Origin: Micromonospora noduli
GTDB lineage: Bacteria > Actinomycetota > Actinomycetes > Mycobacteriales > Micromonosporaceae
Length of the DNA stretch: 64,000 nucleotides
Assembly: GCF_003264365.1 (NCBI RefSeq)
Contig: NZ_PYAK01000004.1
Span: 62,001 to 126,000, forward strand
Direction: 5' to 3'
In this document: piece after piece, positions 7,682-17,238 of the stretch
How positions within the stretch are numbered: position 1 is the first letter of the stretch
Layout of the letters: every line of letters begins with the position of its first letter
Position numbers and translations under genes: made by a program
The notes under the pieces: generated by a model
The model's input: only the letters and a program-made list of their open reading frames with translations
Databases searched by the model: none
Told to the model about the DNA's origin: nothing

Positions 7682-9106
7682 ATGACACCTTCCACCTACA
7701 CCGTCGCCGGCCACTGGATCGGTGGCGAGACCGTCACCGGCTCCGCCGACATCCTTCCCGTCGTCAACCCGGCCACCGGCGAGGTCGTCGCCGAGACCCC
7801 GGCCGGCACCGCCGCCGACGTCGACCACGCCGTCGCCGCCGCCCGAGCCGCCTTCCCGGCCTGGTCGGCGACCACCCCGCAGCACCGGGCGGACGTTCTG
7901 CGTCGCCTCGGCGCCGGCCTGGCCGCCCGCACGGAGGAGATCGCCCAGGCGATCACCGCCGAGATGGGCTCTCCGATCGGTATGTCCCGGACCGCCCAGG
8001 TCGCGTTCCCGGCCGCGGTGGTCGAGTCCGTCGCCGGCCTGGCCGACGACTTCGCCTGGACCGAGGAGGTCGGCAACTCGCTGATCGTCCGCGAGCCGAT
8101 CGGCGTGGTCGGCGCGATCACGCCGTGGAACTTCCCGCTTCAGCAGGTTGTCTCCAAGCTGGCGCCGGCCCTGCTCGCGGGCAACACGATGGTCTTCAAG
8201 CCGTCCGAGAACGCCCCGCTGACCGCGCGCATCCTCGCGGAGGTCGCCGCCGAGGCCGGCGTACCGGCGGGTGTGTTCAACGTCGTCTACGGCACCGGCG
8301 CGACCGTCGGCGAGGCGATCTCCGCACACCCGGACATCGACATGATCTCCTTCACCGGCTCCACCCGGGCGGGGCAGCGGATCTCCGCGGTGGCCGCGGC
8401 GACCGTCAAGCGGGTCGCGCTGGAGCTGGGCGGCAAGGGCGCGAACATCATCCTCGACGATGCCGACCTGCCCGCCGCGGTCGAGCGGGGTCTCATGATG
8501 GCGTTCAGCAACGGTGGTCAGGTCTGCGGCGCGTGGCCGCGGATGCTGGTGCCCGCCTCCCGTCAGGACGAGGTCGTGGCGTTGGCCGTCGAGGCCGCGA
8601 AGCAGTACACCGTCGGCGACCCGGGCGACGAGGCCACCCGGATCGGCCCGATGGCGTCCGAGGCCCACCGGCAGAAGGTCGTCGGCTACATCGAGCGAGG
8701 CATCGCCGACGGTGCCCGGCTCGTGTTCGGCGGTCCGCAGCGGCCGGAGGGGCTGACCGTCGGGGCCTACGTCCAGCCGACGATCTTCGCCGACGTCGAC
8801 CCGACCTCCGCGATCGCCCAGGAGGAGATCTTCGGCCCGGTGCTGACGATCATCCCCTACGCCGACGAGGAGGAGGCCGTGGCCATCGCCAACGGCACGC
8901 TGTACGGCCTGACCAGCGGCGTCTTCGGTGAGCCGGAGCACGCGCTGGCGATCGCCCGGCGGCTGCGCGTGGGCCAGGTCGACGTGAACGCCGGCCACTG
9001 GAACCCGCTCGCCCCGTTCGGCGGCTACAAGCACTCCGGCAACGGCCGCGAGTTCGGCCGCTTTGGGCTGGAGGAGTTCCTGGAGACCAAGTCCATCCAG
9101 CGCTGA
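7682..9106 (+). CDS. NAD(P)-dependent aldehyde dehydrogenase
   Basis: A 474-aa class 1/2-like aldehyde dehydrogenase of full length. The cofactor and catalytic motifs are present: PWNFPLQQ, KPSENAPLTA, SFTGSTRAGQRI, the general-base Glu in LELGGKGANI and the nucleophilic Cys in SNGGQVCGAW. The residues after the Cys (GAWPR) differ from the common xxRLLV pattern, so the substrate is hard to predict. It lies 84 bp after the MDR gene in the same orientation and may extend the aromatic catabolic island or stand alone. Confidence 0.92.
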   Translation: MTPSTYTVAGHWIGGETVTGSADILPVVNPATGEVVAETPAGTAADVDHAVAAARAAFPAWSATTPQHRADVLRRLGAGLAARTEEIAQAITAEMGSPIGMSRTAQVAFPAAVVESVAGLADDFAWTEEVGNSLIVREPIGVVGAITPWNFPLQQVVSKLAPALLAGNTMVFKPSENAPLTARILAEVAAEAGVPAGVFNVVYGTGATVGEAISAHPDIDMISFTGSTRAGQRISAVAAATVKRVALELGGKGANIILDDADLPAAVERGLMMAFSNGGQVCGAWPRMLVPASRQDEVVALAVEAAKQYTVGDPGDEATRIGPMASEAHRQKVVGYIERGIADGARLVFGGPQRPEGLTVGAYVQPTIFADVDPTSAIAQEEIFGPVLTIIPYADEEEAVAIANGTLYGLTSGVFGEPEHALAIARRLRVGQVDVNAGHWNPLAPFGGYKHSGNGREFGRFGLEEFLETKSIQR

Positions 9107-9204
9107 CGGCACGGGACGGCCCGGGAGGCGGAACACCCTGCCGGGTCTCCCCTGTTGCACTCGATGCGCCGGTCGACAGCCGGCACGCAGTGATCGGAGA
9201 CACC

Positions 9205-10038
9205 GTGGACCGCGCCCAACTCGCCAGCTTCCTGCGCACCCGCCGCGAGGCGCTCCAGCCCGAGGACGTCGGGTTGCCCCGGGGCCCCCGTCGGCGCACC
9301 GGAGGGCTACGGCGCGAGGAAGTCGCCACGTTGAGCGGAATGTCCACCGACTACTACAGCCGGTTGGAGCAGCAGCGCGGGCCGCACCCCTCGGAGCAGA
9401 TGCTCGCCGCCCTGGCCCGGGGCCTGCGGCTCTCCCTGGCCGAACGGGACCACCTGTTTCAACTCGCCGGTCACGCCGTTCCGCGCCGCGCGGTGCGGGC
9501 CGACCACGTGAACCCGGGAATGATGCGGATCCTCGACCGGATGCACGACACCCCGGCCCAGGTGGTGAACCACCTCGGCGAGACCCTGGCGCAGACCGCG
9601 CCGGCCATCGCCCTGCTCGGTGACGAGACCCGGTACACCGGGTTCGCGCGCAGCGCGCACCACCGCTGGTTCACCGACCCGGCGGCACGGCAGCTGCACC
9701 CGGCGCAGGATCACCAGACGCAGAGTCGCCTGCTCGTGGCGCACCTGCACGCGGCGTACACCCGCGACGGACGCGGCTCACGGGCCGCCGCGCTCGTCGA
9801 CGACCTGCTGGCCAGGAGCCCGGAGTTCGCGCAGCTGTGGCGGGAGCACCCGGTGCCCGCCGGTTACTGCCCGCCCAAGCACTTCGTGCACCCGGAGGTC
9901 GGGGCGCTGGAGCTGCACTGCCAGACGCTGGTGGACCCCGACCAGTCACAGACACTGTTGGTCTTCACGGCCGTGCCCGGGTCGCCGAGCGACGAGAAGC
10001 TGCGCCTGCTCGCCGTCATCGGCGGCCAGCTCGTCTGA
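9205..10038 (+). CDS. XRE-family regulator with MmyB-like ligand-binding domain
   Basis: A 277-aa protein. The N-terminal helix-turn-helix (LASFLRTRREALQPEDVGLP, then RTGGLRREEVATLSGMSTDYYSRLEQQRG) is the actinobacterial XRE/MmyB signature. Residues 95-277 form the MmyB-type ligand-binding domain with conserved ending EKLRLLAVIGG. GTG at 9205 is chosen over the in-frame GTG at 9190 because GGAGA lies 4-8 bases upstream of it. Relatives usually control a neighbouring oxidoreductase or dehydrogenase gene; here the aldehyde dehydrogenase is 100 bp upstream. They often bind fatty-acid-like ligands. Confidence 0.88.
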   Translation: MDRAQLASFLRTRREALQPEDVGLPRGPRRRTGGLRREEVATLSGMSTDYYSRLEQQRGPHPSEQMLAALARGLRLSLAERDHLFQLAGHAVPRRAVRADHVNPGMMRILDRMHDTPAQVVNHLGETLAQTAPAIALLGDETRYTGFARSAHHRWFTDPAARQLHPAQDHQTQSRLLVAHLHAAYTRDGRGSRAAALVDDLLARSPEFAQLWREHPVPAGYCPPKHFVHPEVGALELHCQTLVDPDQSQTLLVFTAVPGSPSDEKLRLLAVIGGQLV

Positions 10039-10188
10039 CCGCGATCAGCTCGGGCGGGGGTGGCGGGCGGGGCTGACGGGCCTGGCGCTGCACGCGCCGC
10101 GCAACGTGGTGGACAAGGTGCTCAAGGGTGCGTCCATGCACCCGTAACGGCATCCGTGGCGACGAAGACATTGATATCGGTGTGTATG

Positions 10189-10215
10189 ACTGTAATGATT
10201 AACACACTTTACAGT
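10189..10215. promoter_or_regulatory. Inverted repeat upstream of the alginate-lyase gene
   Basis: ACTGTAA (10189-10195) and TTACAGT (10209-10215) form a perfect 7-bp inverted repeat with a 13-bp spacer. It lies in an unusually AT-rich patch 29 bp before the ATG at 10244. A dimeric regulator could bind here or overlap the promoter. No cognate regulator is identified. Confidence 0.4.
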
Positions 10216-10243
10216 TGTTTCGCCGCCCCGGAAGGACCCCCAC

Positions 10244-11857
10244 ATGGCGCGACGATCGGCCGGGCTCCTGCCCCGCCGCCCCCGTATCAGACTGACCTCC
10301 GCGCTCGCCGCGGCCGTGCTCGCCGTACCGACCGGCCTGGTCGTCACCGCATCGCCTGCGGTGGCGGCCGCGACGGGCGCCATCACCGGGTACGGCGGCA
10401 AATGCGTCGACGTGGCCGCCGCGAACCCGGCCAACACCACAGCGGTGCAGCTCTTCACCTGCAACGGCTCCACCGCGCAACAGTGGACGGTGGCCGACGA
10501 CGGCACGATCCGGGCGCTGGGCAAGTGCCTGGACATCGCCGCCGCCAGCACCGCCAACGGCGCCCGGGTACAGATCTACGACTGCAACGGCACCGGAGCG
10601 CAGCAGTGGTCGCCCAGCGCCGGGCAACTGGTCAACCCGACCTCGGGCAAGTGCCTCGACGCGACCGGCCCCAGCTCGGCCGACGGCACCCCGCTGCAGA
10701 TCTGGAGCTGCACCGGCACCGCCAACCAGACCTGGGCGCTGCCCACCGGCGGTGGCACCACACCACCGCCCTCGGGTGGTTTCACCCACCCCGGAGTGCT
10801 GGTCAGCCGGGGCCAGCTCGACTTCGTCCGCGGCCGGGTGCAGGCCGGCGCGCAGCCGTGGGCGGCGGCCTACAACCAGATGATGAGCAGCCGGTACGCC
10901 TCCCTGTCGCGTACCCCGGCTCCCCGTTCGGTGGTCGAGTGTGGTTCCTACTCCAACCCGAACAACGGCTGCACCGACGAACGGGAGGACGCCATCGCGG
11001 CGTACACCGACGCGCTCGCCTGGTACTTCACCGGGGACGCGCGGTACGCGCAGAAGTCGATCCAGATCATGGACGCGTGGTCGGCCACCATCACCGCGCA
11101 CGCCGGCAGCAACGCGCCACTGCAAACCGGCTGGGCCGCCTCGGTCTGGCCCCGGGCGGCGGAGATCATCAAGTACACGTACACGAGTTGGCCCAACGCC
11201 AACCGCTTCGCCACCATGCTGCGCAACGTCTACCTGCCGGTGGTGCGCAACGGCTCGAACAGCAACGGCAACTGGGAACTGACCATGATGGAGGCCGCCG
11301 TCGGCACCGCGGTGTTCCTGGACGATCGGGCCGTGTACGACGCGGCGGTCAGCCGCTTCCTCAACCGCGCCCGGGCGTTCGTCTACCTGCCCAGCGACGG
11401 CGCGTTGCCGTACACGATGCCCGGCAGCGGCCTGGACACCAGCGCGGAGATCATCGGCTACTGGCAGGGCCAGTCCACCTTCGTCGCCGGCCTCGCCCAG
11501 GAGACCTGCCGCGACTTCGTCCACACCGGGTACGGGATCTCCGCCATCTCGCACGTCGCGGAGACCTCCCGGATCCAGGGACGGGACCTGTACCCACAGG
11601 TCGGTGAGCGGCTTCGTCAGGCGCTGGGCTTCCACTCGCGCTACCAGCTGGGCGAGGCGCCGCCCTCCTGGCTCTGCGGTGGCAGCCTCACCCGGGGCCT
11701 CGGGCCGATCACCGAGGTCGGCTTCAACGCGATGAGCACCCGGTTGGGCAACGTCATGACCAACACCCAGACCCTCACGCTGCAACAACGTCCGGCCGGA
11801 ACCAACAACCTCTTCGTCGCCTGGGAGACGCTGACCCACGCCAACAACCCCAACTGA
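10244..11857 (+). CDS. Secreted CBM13 (ricin-type) alginate-lyase-family protein
   Basis: A 537-aa secreted protein. A twin-Arg-rich signal peptide (ARRSAGLLPRRPRIR, then a hydrophobic core) ends near ASPAVAAA (about residue 44). Residues 45-165 form a three-repeat ricin-B/CBM13 lectin with recurring GKCLD and QQW motifs. A short TPPPSGG linker leads to an alpha/alpha barrel of the alginate_lyase family (about 178-537), with segments such as NSNGNWELTMMEAAVGTAVF and STFVAGLAQETCRDFVHTGYGI. The lectin would hold a polysaccharide while the barrel cleaves uronate linkages by beta-elimination. The exact substrate (alginate, glucuronan or other) is not predictable. A hairpin terminator follows. 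Confidence 0.88.
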   Translation: MARRSAGLLPRRPRIRLTSALAAAVLAVPTGLVVTASPAVAAATGAITGYGGKCVDVAAANPANTTAVQLFTCNGSTAQQWTVADDGTIRALGKCLDIAAASTANGARVQIYDCNGTGAQQWSPSAGQLVNPTSGKCLDATGPSSADGTPLQIWSCTGTANQTWALPTGGGTTPPPSGGFTHPGVLVSRGQLDFVRGRVQAGAQPWAAAYNQMMSSRYASLSRTPAPRSVVECGSYSNPNNGCTDEREDAIAAYTDALAWYFTGDARYAQKSIQIMDAWSATITAHAGSNAPLQTGWAASVWPRAAEIIKYTYTSWPNANRFATMLRNVYLPVVRNGSNSNGNWELTMMEAAVGTAVFLDDRAVYDAAVSRFLNRARAFVYLPSDGALPYTMPGSGLDTSAEIIGYWQGQSTFVAGLAQETCRDFVHTGYGISAISHVAETSRIQGRDLYPQVGERLRQALGFHSRYQLGEAPPSWLCGGSLTRGLGPITEVGFNAMSTRLGNVMTNTQTLTLQQRPAGTNNLFVAWETLTHANNPN

Positions 11858-11866
11858 CCAGGCCGC

Positions 11867-11902
11867 CGTGGGGTGGCGCCGAAGGCGCGGCGCCACCCCA
11901 CG
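11867..11902. terminator. Bidirectional hairpin terminator
   Basis: A perfect 14-bp stem, CGTGGGGTGGCGCC (11867-11880) paired with 11889-11902 across an 8-nt loop. It lies between the convergent stops of the alginate-lyase gene (11857) and the ABC permease (11910). No T-tract is present, which is common in high-GC actinobacteria. Confidence 0.75.
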
Positions 11903-11909
11903 ACGGTGC

Positions 11910-14441
11910 TCAGTTGTCGGCCCCCAGTGCCACCACCGGGCTGACCCGCGACGCCCGACGGGCCGGCAGCACCCCGGCCAGCGCGGTCAGCCCGACCAGC
12001 ACCACGAAGAGCCCGGCCAGCGGCAGCAGAGGCGCGGTCAGCGGTGCCTCGATCCCGAGGGTCTGGACCGCCAACCAGGCGTACGGAATGCCGAGCACCA
12101 GGCCGATGGTCGCGCCGATCACCCCGTACAGGCCGGACTCGACGGTCAGCATGGTGCGCAGGCCGGTCCGGGACAGCCCGATCGCCCGGAGCAACCCGGA
12201 CTCGCGTACCCGCTCCACCACCGACAGCGCGGTCGTGGAGCCCACGCCGACCACCGCGATCAGCACGGTCAGGCTGACCAGACCGACAGCGATCCAGACC
12301 AGCGTGCGCACCAACGCGTCGTTGCGGTCCCGTTCGTCGGCGAGCACCGCGAGGCCCACCCCGTCGCTGCCCCCGATCGCCTGCCGCAGCGCCCGCACGC
12401 CGGCGGTGCGACCGTCCTCGCCGGCACCGGCCGCGTCGGCCAGCAGACCGGTGTACGCGGCCGGCACACCGAGCCGGTCCAGGTCGACCGGATCGGCGAG
12501 GATTCCCGCGTGCAGCGGCCCGTCACCGGGCAGGACCGCGGCCACCCGCACCTCGACAGTGCCGGTGGCGACGGCGAGCGTGACCGTGTCGCCGGCGCGC
12601 AGGCCCGCGTCCCGCGCGACCCAGCTGTTGAGCACGATCCGGCCGGGGCCACGATCGGTCAGGGTGCCCTGGGCCACGTCCAGGTCGCCGGTGCTCGGCA
12701 ACGCCGCCAGGTCCAGGTCGCTGGTCGGATAACCGGCCTCGACGTCGCCGAGCTTGTCCGCGCCGCGCAGCAGCGTGGCGTCGTCGACCATCCGGTACGG
12801 CACCACTCTGGCCAGCGCACCGTGTGCCGCCTCGGCCCGGCTCACGACGGCCGGCGGGAGCGTCCCACCGTTGCTGGTGACCTCGAAGTCGGACGGGGCC
12901 GAGAGCGCCATCTCGCGGTCGGCGAGGATCTGCAACGACGCGCCGCCGATGACCACCCCGGAGATCAGGGTCACGCCGAGGGCGACCACGACGGAGACCG
13001 CGGCGGCGCGGCGCGGCGTCCCGCCGATTCCGCCGACCGACATCCGCCCGAGCGGCCCGAGCTGGCGCAGCGGCCAACCCACCACGGCCAGCACCGGGCG
13101 CACCAGCAGTGGGCCGAGGGCCACCAGCGCGAAGAACGCCAACGCGCCGGACCCGACCAGCAGGAGCATCGGAATCGACGGGTCGTAGTCCGACTGCTCC
13201 GGCTTCGGCAACTGGCTGATCGTCCCGACCGCCGCCAGGACCGCGCCGCCGGCCAGGAGCAGCCCGAAGACCAGACGCAGCACGCCGATGCCGCGGCGGC
13301 CGGCGGTGACGCTCGCCGCCCGCAGCGCCTCCAGCGGGGAGACCCGGGCGGCGGAGAGCGCCGGTGCCAACACGGCCAGCACGGTGATCACGACGGCGCC
13401 GATCACCACAGTGACCGCCGCCGCCAGTGGCAGGCCCGGCGACGAGACAGCGTGGCCGGTGGCGCGCAGGATCGCCGGCAGCGCGTACCCGAGGGTGAGG
13501 GCGCTGGCGACCCCGACGACGCCGGCGACCAGCCCGGTCAGGGCTCCCTCAGCGGTCAGGGCCCCCACCAGGGTGGCCCGACTCGCGCCGACCGCCCGCA
13601 ACAGCGCGAGCTGCCGCATCCGCTGGGCGAAGACGATGCGGAAGGTCGAGGTGACCACCAGCGCGGCCGCGACGACCGCGATGGAGACGAACATGCCGAC
13701 CAGGATGAAGAGTCTCCCGACCTGTTCGGCCGCCGCCTGGGCCTCGGCCTCGCGCACCTCGGCGCCGGAGCGGATCGGCTGGCCGGCGACCGCCGCGGTA
13801 ACCCGTTGGCGGACCGCGTCGGTCGAGGCCCCGGGGGCCACCCGCACGTCGACGCGCTCCACGGTCGTCAGGCGCGCCCAGGCGATCACGGCGCTGTCCG
13901 GGGCGTACGCGTCGTAGCCGGCGTCGGCGCTGCTCTCCACCACGCCGGTCACTGTGAGTGGGGCAGGCGTGGTGAGTTCACCGCCGGTGCCGCTGGTGGT
14001 GGTGCCCACCGAGAGTCCGAGCCGTTCGGCGGTACGCGGCGTGATCGCGATCTCGCCGGGCTGATCCGGGTAGCTGCCCTCGATCACCCGGACCGTGGTC
14101 AGCGCGCCGGTGCCCGGATCGGACTGGAGGTTGAGGTACCCCTCTCCGATGGAGACCCCGGTCGAGACCCGGGCCACCGCCTCGGCCACCCCGGGCACGG
14201 CCCGGACCTGCCGCACGTCGGTCACTGTGGGTGGCGGCACGTCAACGCTGCCGATCACCAGGTCGGTGACCGCCGGGGTGCCGCTGAGGTTGTCCCGCAC
14301 GGTCCGTTCGGTGATCTGTTGCACCAGAACGGTGCCGAACACGACGAACGACGCGACCAGGATCGCCAGGCCGGTCAGGATCAGCCGGCCGGGCCGCCGG
14401 GCTGCGGCGGTCGTCTGGGTACGCAGCACTGTCGCCCTCAT
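11910..14441 (-). CDS. ABC transporter permease, FtsX/MacB-like (duplicated FtsX domains)
   Basis: An 843-aa permease with an N-terminal transmembrane segment (LILTGLAILVASFVVFGTVL) and a large extracytoplasmic MacB-like core. A first FtsX domain (about residues 260-380) has motifs FRIVFAQRMRQLALLRAVGAS and SPLEALRAASV. A second extracytoplasmic region and a second FtsX domain follow (VVERVRESGLLRAIGLSRTGLRTM, ending SPVVALGADN). The start at 14441 overlaps the ATPase stop by 4 bp. Together with the ATPase it forms an exporter of the lipoprotein, peptide or drug type. The divergent two-component system suggests sensing and detoxifying of an envelope-active compound (inference). Confidence 0.92.
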   Translation of the reverse strand: MRATVLRTQTTAAARRPGRLILTGLAILVASFVVFGTVLVQQITERTVRDNLSGTPAVTDLVIGSVDVPPPTVTDVRQVRAVPGVAEAVARVSTGVSIGEGYLNLQSDPGTGALTTVRVIEGSYPDQPGEIAITPRTAERLGLSVGTTTSGTGGELTTPAPLTVTGVVESSADAGYDAYAPDSAVIAWARLTTVERVDVRVAPGASTDAVRQRVTAAVAGQPIRSGAEVREAEAQAAAEQVGRLFILVGMFVSIAVVAAALVVTSTFRIVFAQRMRQLALLRAVGASRATLVGALTAEGALTGLVAGVVGVASALTLGYALPAILRATGHAVSSPGLPLAAAVTVVIGAVVITVLAVLAPALSAARVSPLEALRAASVTAGRRGIGVLRLVFGLLLAGGAVLAAVGTISQLPKPEQSDYDPSIPMLLLVGSGALAFFALVALGPLLVRPVLAVVGWPLRQLGPLGRMSVGGIGGTPRRAAAVSVVVALGVTLISGVVIGGASLQILADREMALSAPSDFEVTSNGGTLPPAVVSRAEAAHGALARVVPYRMVDDATLLRGADKLGDVEAGYPTSDLDLAALPSTGDLDVAQGTLTDRGPGRIVLNSWVARDAGLRAGDTVTLAVATGTVEVRVAAVLPGDGPLHAGILADPVDLDRLGVPAAYTGLLADAAGAGEDGRTAGVRALRQAIGGSDGVGLAVLADERDRNDALVRTLVWIAVGLVSLTVLIAVVGVGSTTALSVVERVRESGLLRAIGLSRTGLRTMLTVESGLYGVIGATIGLVLGIPYAWLAVQTLGIEAPLTAPLLPLAGLFVVLVGLTALAGVLPARRASRVSPVVALGADN

Positions 14442-15196
14442 CGGCGGGCCGCCAGATCGCGCAGCGCGTCGGTGACCGACACCTGGTTCGGCTTGTCGAT
14501 CTCGCCGGCCAGCCGCCCGTCGGCGAGCAGCACCACCCGGTCGGCGTACGCGGCGGCGATCGGGTCGTGGGTGACCATGACGACGGTCTGGCCGAGGTCG
14601 CGTACCGAGTCGCGCAGGATGGTGAGCACCTCGGCGCCGGAGCGGGAGTCGAGGTTGCCGGTCGGCTCGTCGGCGAAGACCACCTCGGGCCGGGCCACCA
14701 ACGCCCGGGCCAGCGCCACGCGCTGCTGCTGGCCGCCGGACAGCTCGCTCGGCCGGTGCTTTAGGCGGTCGCCGAGGCCCAGCAGCTCGACCAGGCGCGC
14801 CAGGAGTTCGGCGTCGGGCTGCCGACCGGCGAGGTCCAGCGGCAGCGTGATGTTCTGCGCGGCGGTGAGCTGCGGCAGCAGGTTGAAGGACTGGAAGACG
14901 AACCCGATCCGCTCCCGGCGTACCCGGGTCAGCGTCCGGTCCGACTGGCCGGTCAGCTCCGTGCCGCCGAGCAGGACGCGACCGGAGGTGGCCGTGTCGA
15001 GGCCGGCGAGGCAGTGCATCAGTGTCGACTTGCCGGACCCGGACGAGCCCATGATCGCGGTGAACTCGGCCCGACCGAAGCCGACCGAGACCCCGTCCAG
15101 GGCACGGACAGCGGTGTCGCCGCTGCCGTACACCTTCACCAGGTCGACCGCGGCGACCGCGGCGTGGCTGGTCTCCGGCGGGGCGTGGGTTGTCAT
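14438..15196 (-). CDS. ABC transporter ATP-binding protein (LolD/MacB type)
   Basis: A 252-aa nucleotide-binding protein. It has Walker A GSSGSGKST, Q-loop FVFQSFNLLPQL, signature LSGGQQQRVALARAL, Walker B VVFADEPTGNLDS and H-loop MVTHDP. The ATG at 15196 is preceded by GGAGG on the - strand and begins the family-type N-terminus; the frame extends upstream without similarity. It is the partner of the FtsX-type permease that overlaps its stop codon. Confidence 0.95.
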   Translation of the reverse strand: MTTHAPPETSHAAVAAVDLVKVYGSGDTAVRALDGVSVGFGRAEFTAIMGSSGSGKSTLMHCLAGLDTATSGRVLLGGTELTGQSDRTLTRVRRERIGFVFQSFNLLPQLTAAQNITLPLDLAGRQPDAELLARLVELLGLGDRLKHRPSELSGGQQQRVALARALVARPEVVFADEPTGNLDSRSGAEVLTILRDSVRDLGQTVVMVTHDPIAAAYADRVVLLADGRLAGEIDKPNQVSVTDALRDLAARR

Positions 15197-15342
15197 CGTT
15201 CCTCCAGTGGCTGCGTGGTGACCCGGGAAGCGTCGCCGCCACCGGCGGGTGCGCGCATCGGCCCAGGGCCGGGTATCGCCGGTGCGGGGTCTGCCTTTTG
15301 GCCGATCCACCACCTCCACCTGGCTGGCTACGCTGGGTCACC

Positions 15343-16545
15343 ATGAGCGCGCCGGATCTTCGACGTCTGTGGGTACGCCTGGCCCAAGCGGCCGGGCTGG
15401 TGGCCTTCGGCCTGCTCGCCCTCTTCGACTTTGCGGCCAGCACGGCGGATGACTCCGGCATCGGAACTCTTCTGCTCCTGCTGGTGCCGATGGGGTTGGC
15501 GGTGGCGACGGTGCCGCTGTGGCTGCCGATGCACCGGCTGGGTTCCCGCCGGCTGCCGCTGGCCGCGCTGACACTCGCCACTGCCTCACTGGCCGTGACC
15601 GCCGGGGTGGTGCTCCTCTCCGGAGGCGGCGGCATCCTGCTCGCCCGCACCTGGGGGCTCGCCGAGTCGGCCGGGCTGATCGGCGTGGTCTTCGTGGTGA
15701 GCCGCTGGGGCGCGCCGCGGCTCGCCCCGTGGGCCGCGGTGGCCGCCGGGCTCGCCGTCGCCGCGATGCCGCTGCGCGTCGGCACCGAGAACCTGCTGGT
15801 GATCTTCGGCCTGCTCCAGGTGCTCGCCGCGGCCGGCGCCGCCGGGGTGGGGCTCTACCTGCGCATCATGGCCGCCGGCCGGGAGCGGGCCATCGCGCTG
15901 GTCCGGGCCGAGCAGCGTGCCGAGTTCGCCCGGGACCTGCACGACTTCATCGCCCACCACGTGACCGGCATCGTGGTGCAGGCCCAGGGTGCCCGGTTCG
16001 TCGCCGAGCAGGACCCGCAACGGGTGATCGTCGCCCTGGAGCAGATCGAGCGGGCCGGCGCGGAGACGATGACCTCGATGCGGCGGATGGTCGGCATCCT
16101 GCGCAACCCGGACGCCCCGCCGGACGCGCCGCTGGCGCCACTGGCCGGGGTGACCGAACTGGAGCCGCTGCTGACCGGCTTCAACGGCGCGGCGAACGCG
16201 CCGGCACGACTGCACGTCGACGGCGACCTGAACGGGCTGCCGGTGGAGGTGTCCACGTCGGCGTACCGGGTGGTGATGGAGGGGCTGACCAACACCCGCC
16301 AGCACGCGCCGGACGCGCGGTCAGTGGACGTGGCGGTGCGGCGTACCCCGGACTGGTTGCTGGTCCGGGTCGCCGACGACGGCGCGTCGCCGCGCACCGC
16401 GCCGGCCCGGGGGCACGGCTTCGGTCTGATCGGCCTCAACGAGCGGGTACGCGCCCTCGGCGGCACGATCACCGCCGGGCCCGGCGTCGCCGGTGGCTGG
16501 GTGCTCGACGCGGCGTTCCCACTTCAGGTGGCGGTGACGCGGTGA
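15343..16545 (+). CDS. Sensor histidine kinase (NarL/DesK-type, HisKA_3)
   Basis: A 400-aa kinase. About six transmembrane helices occupy residues 15-175. A dimerisation and phosphoacceptor domain contains RDLHDFIAHHVTGIV with the phospho-His at about residue 200. The HATPase domain includes EGLTNTRQHAPDA (N-box), VADDGAS and GHGFGLIGLNERV (G-box). A TACGCT box (15329-15334) sits 8 bases before the ATG, suggesting a leaderless or near-leaderless mRNA. It overlaps the response regulator by GTGA. No obvious extracellular sensor loop is visible, so sensing is probably within the membrane or through the adjacent ABC exporter. Confidence 0.93.
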   Translation: MSAPDLRRLWVRLAQAAGLVAFGLLALFDFAASTADDSGIGTLLLLLVPMGLAVATVPLWLPMHRLGSRRLPLAALTLATASLAVTAGVVLLSGGGGILLARTWGLAESAGLIGVVFVVSRWGAPRLAPWAAVAAGLAVAAMPLRVGTENLLVIFGLLQVLAAAGAAGVGLYLRIMAAGRERAIALVRAEQRAEFARDLHDFIAHHVTGIVVQAQGARFVAEQDPQRVIVALEQIERAGAETMTSMRRMVGILRNPDAPPDAPLAPLAGVTELEPLLTGFNGAANAPARLHVDGDLNGLPVEVSTSAYRVVMEGLTNTRQHAPDARSVDVAVRRTPDWLLVRVADDGASPRTAPARGHGFGLIGLNERVRALGGTITAGPGVAGGWVLDAAFPLQVAVTR

Positions 16546-17180
16546 TCCGGGTGCTGATCGCCGATGACCAGGCCATGGTCCGGACCGGCTTCGGCATGAT
16601 CATTGGCGCCCAGTCGGACATGGAGGTGGTCGGCGAGGCCGCCGACGGCGTCCAGGCCGTCGAACTGGCCCGACGACTGCGCCCGGACGTAGTGCTGCTG
16701 GACATCCGGATGCCCCGCCTCGACGGTCTTGAGGCACTGCGGCTGCTCGCGGGGCCGGGCGTCGCCGACCCGGTCCGGGTGGTCGTCGTGACGACCTTCG
16801 ACCTCGACGAGTACGTGCACACCGCGCTCTCCAACGGCGCGTGCGGCTTCCTGCTCAAGGACTCCGGCCCGGCCCTGCTGGTGGAGGCGGTCCGCGCGGC
16901 CGTGTCCGGCGACGCGCTGATCAGCCCCTCGATCACGGTACGGCTGCTGGAGCACCTCAGCTCGCCGGCTCCTGCGCGCGACGACGGTGGCCTGTCGCCA
17001 CGGGAACTCGACGTCGTGAAGCTCGTCGCCCGGGGCCTGACCAACGCCGAGATCGCCACCCATCTCTTCATCGCCGTGGGCACGGTCAAGACCCACCTGG
17101 CGAGCGTGCAGATGAAACTCAAGGCCCGCAACCGGGTCGAGATCGCCGCCTGGGCCTGGGAACGCCGCCTCGTCGGCTAG
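16542..17180 (+). CDS. Response regulator, LuxR/NarL family
   Basis: A 212-aa regulator. The receiver domain has acidic residues in IADDQ, the phosphorylated Asp at about residue 54 in VVLLDIRMPRLDG, and a conserved Lys in FLLKDSG. A C-terminal LuxR helix-turn-helix (LSPRELDVVKLVARGLTNAEIA) follows. GTG at 16542 overlaps the kinase stop by 4 bp, so the pair is co-translated. The likely target is the divergent ABC exporter at 11910-15196. Confidence 0.95.
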   Translation: MIRVLIADDQAMVRTGFGMIIGAQSDMEVVGEAADGVQAVELARRLRPDVVLLDIRMPRLDGLEALRLLAGPGVADPVRVVVVTTFDLDEYVHTALSNGACGFLLKDSGPALLVEAVRAAVSGDALISPSITVRLLEHLSSPAPARDDGGLSPRELDVVKLVARGLTNAEIATHLFIAVGTVKTHLASVQMKLKARNRVEIAAWAWERRLVG

Positions 17181-17238
17181 ATCGGGCCCTGGCGGGTGGC
17201 GGCTCCCGGGCGGCGGCTCCCGGGCGGGTTGGTGTCTT

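Noticed and set aside
9980..10147. Short + strand frame ending VVDKVLKGASMHP
   Set aside because: It begins inside the XRE gene in another frame and has no independent start with ribosome site; no similarity recognised.
10199..11896. Long antisense frame opposite the alginate-lyase gene
   Set aside because: It mirrors the codon structure of the sense gene, a common effect in high-GC DNA, and has no family features.
14442..15785. Upstream extension of the permease frame through the ATPase gene
   Set aside because: The segment is out of frame with the ATPase, low complexity, and the ATGA overlap defines the true permease start at 14441.
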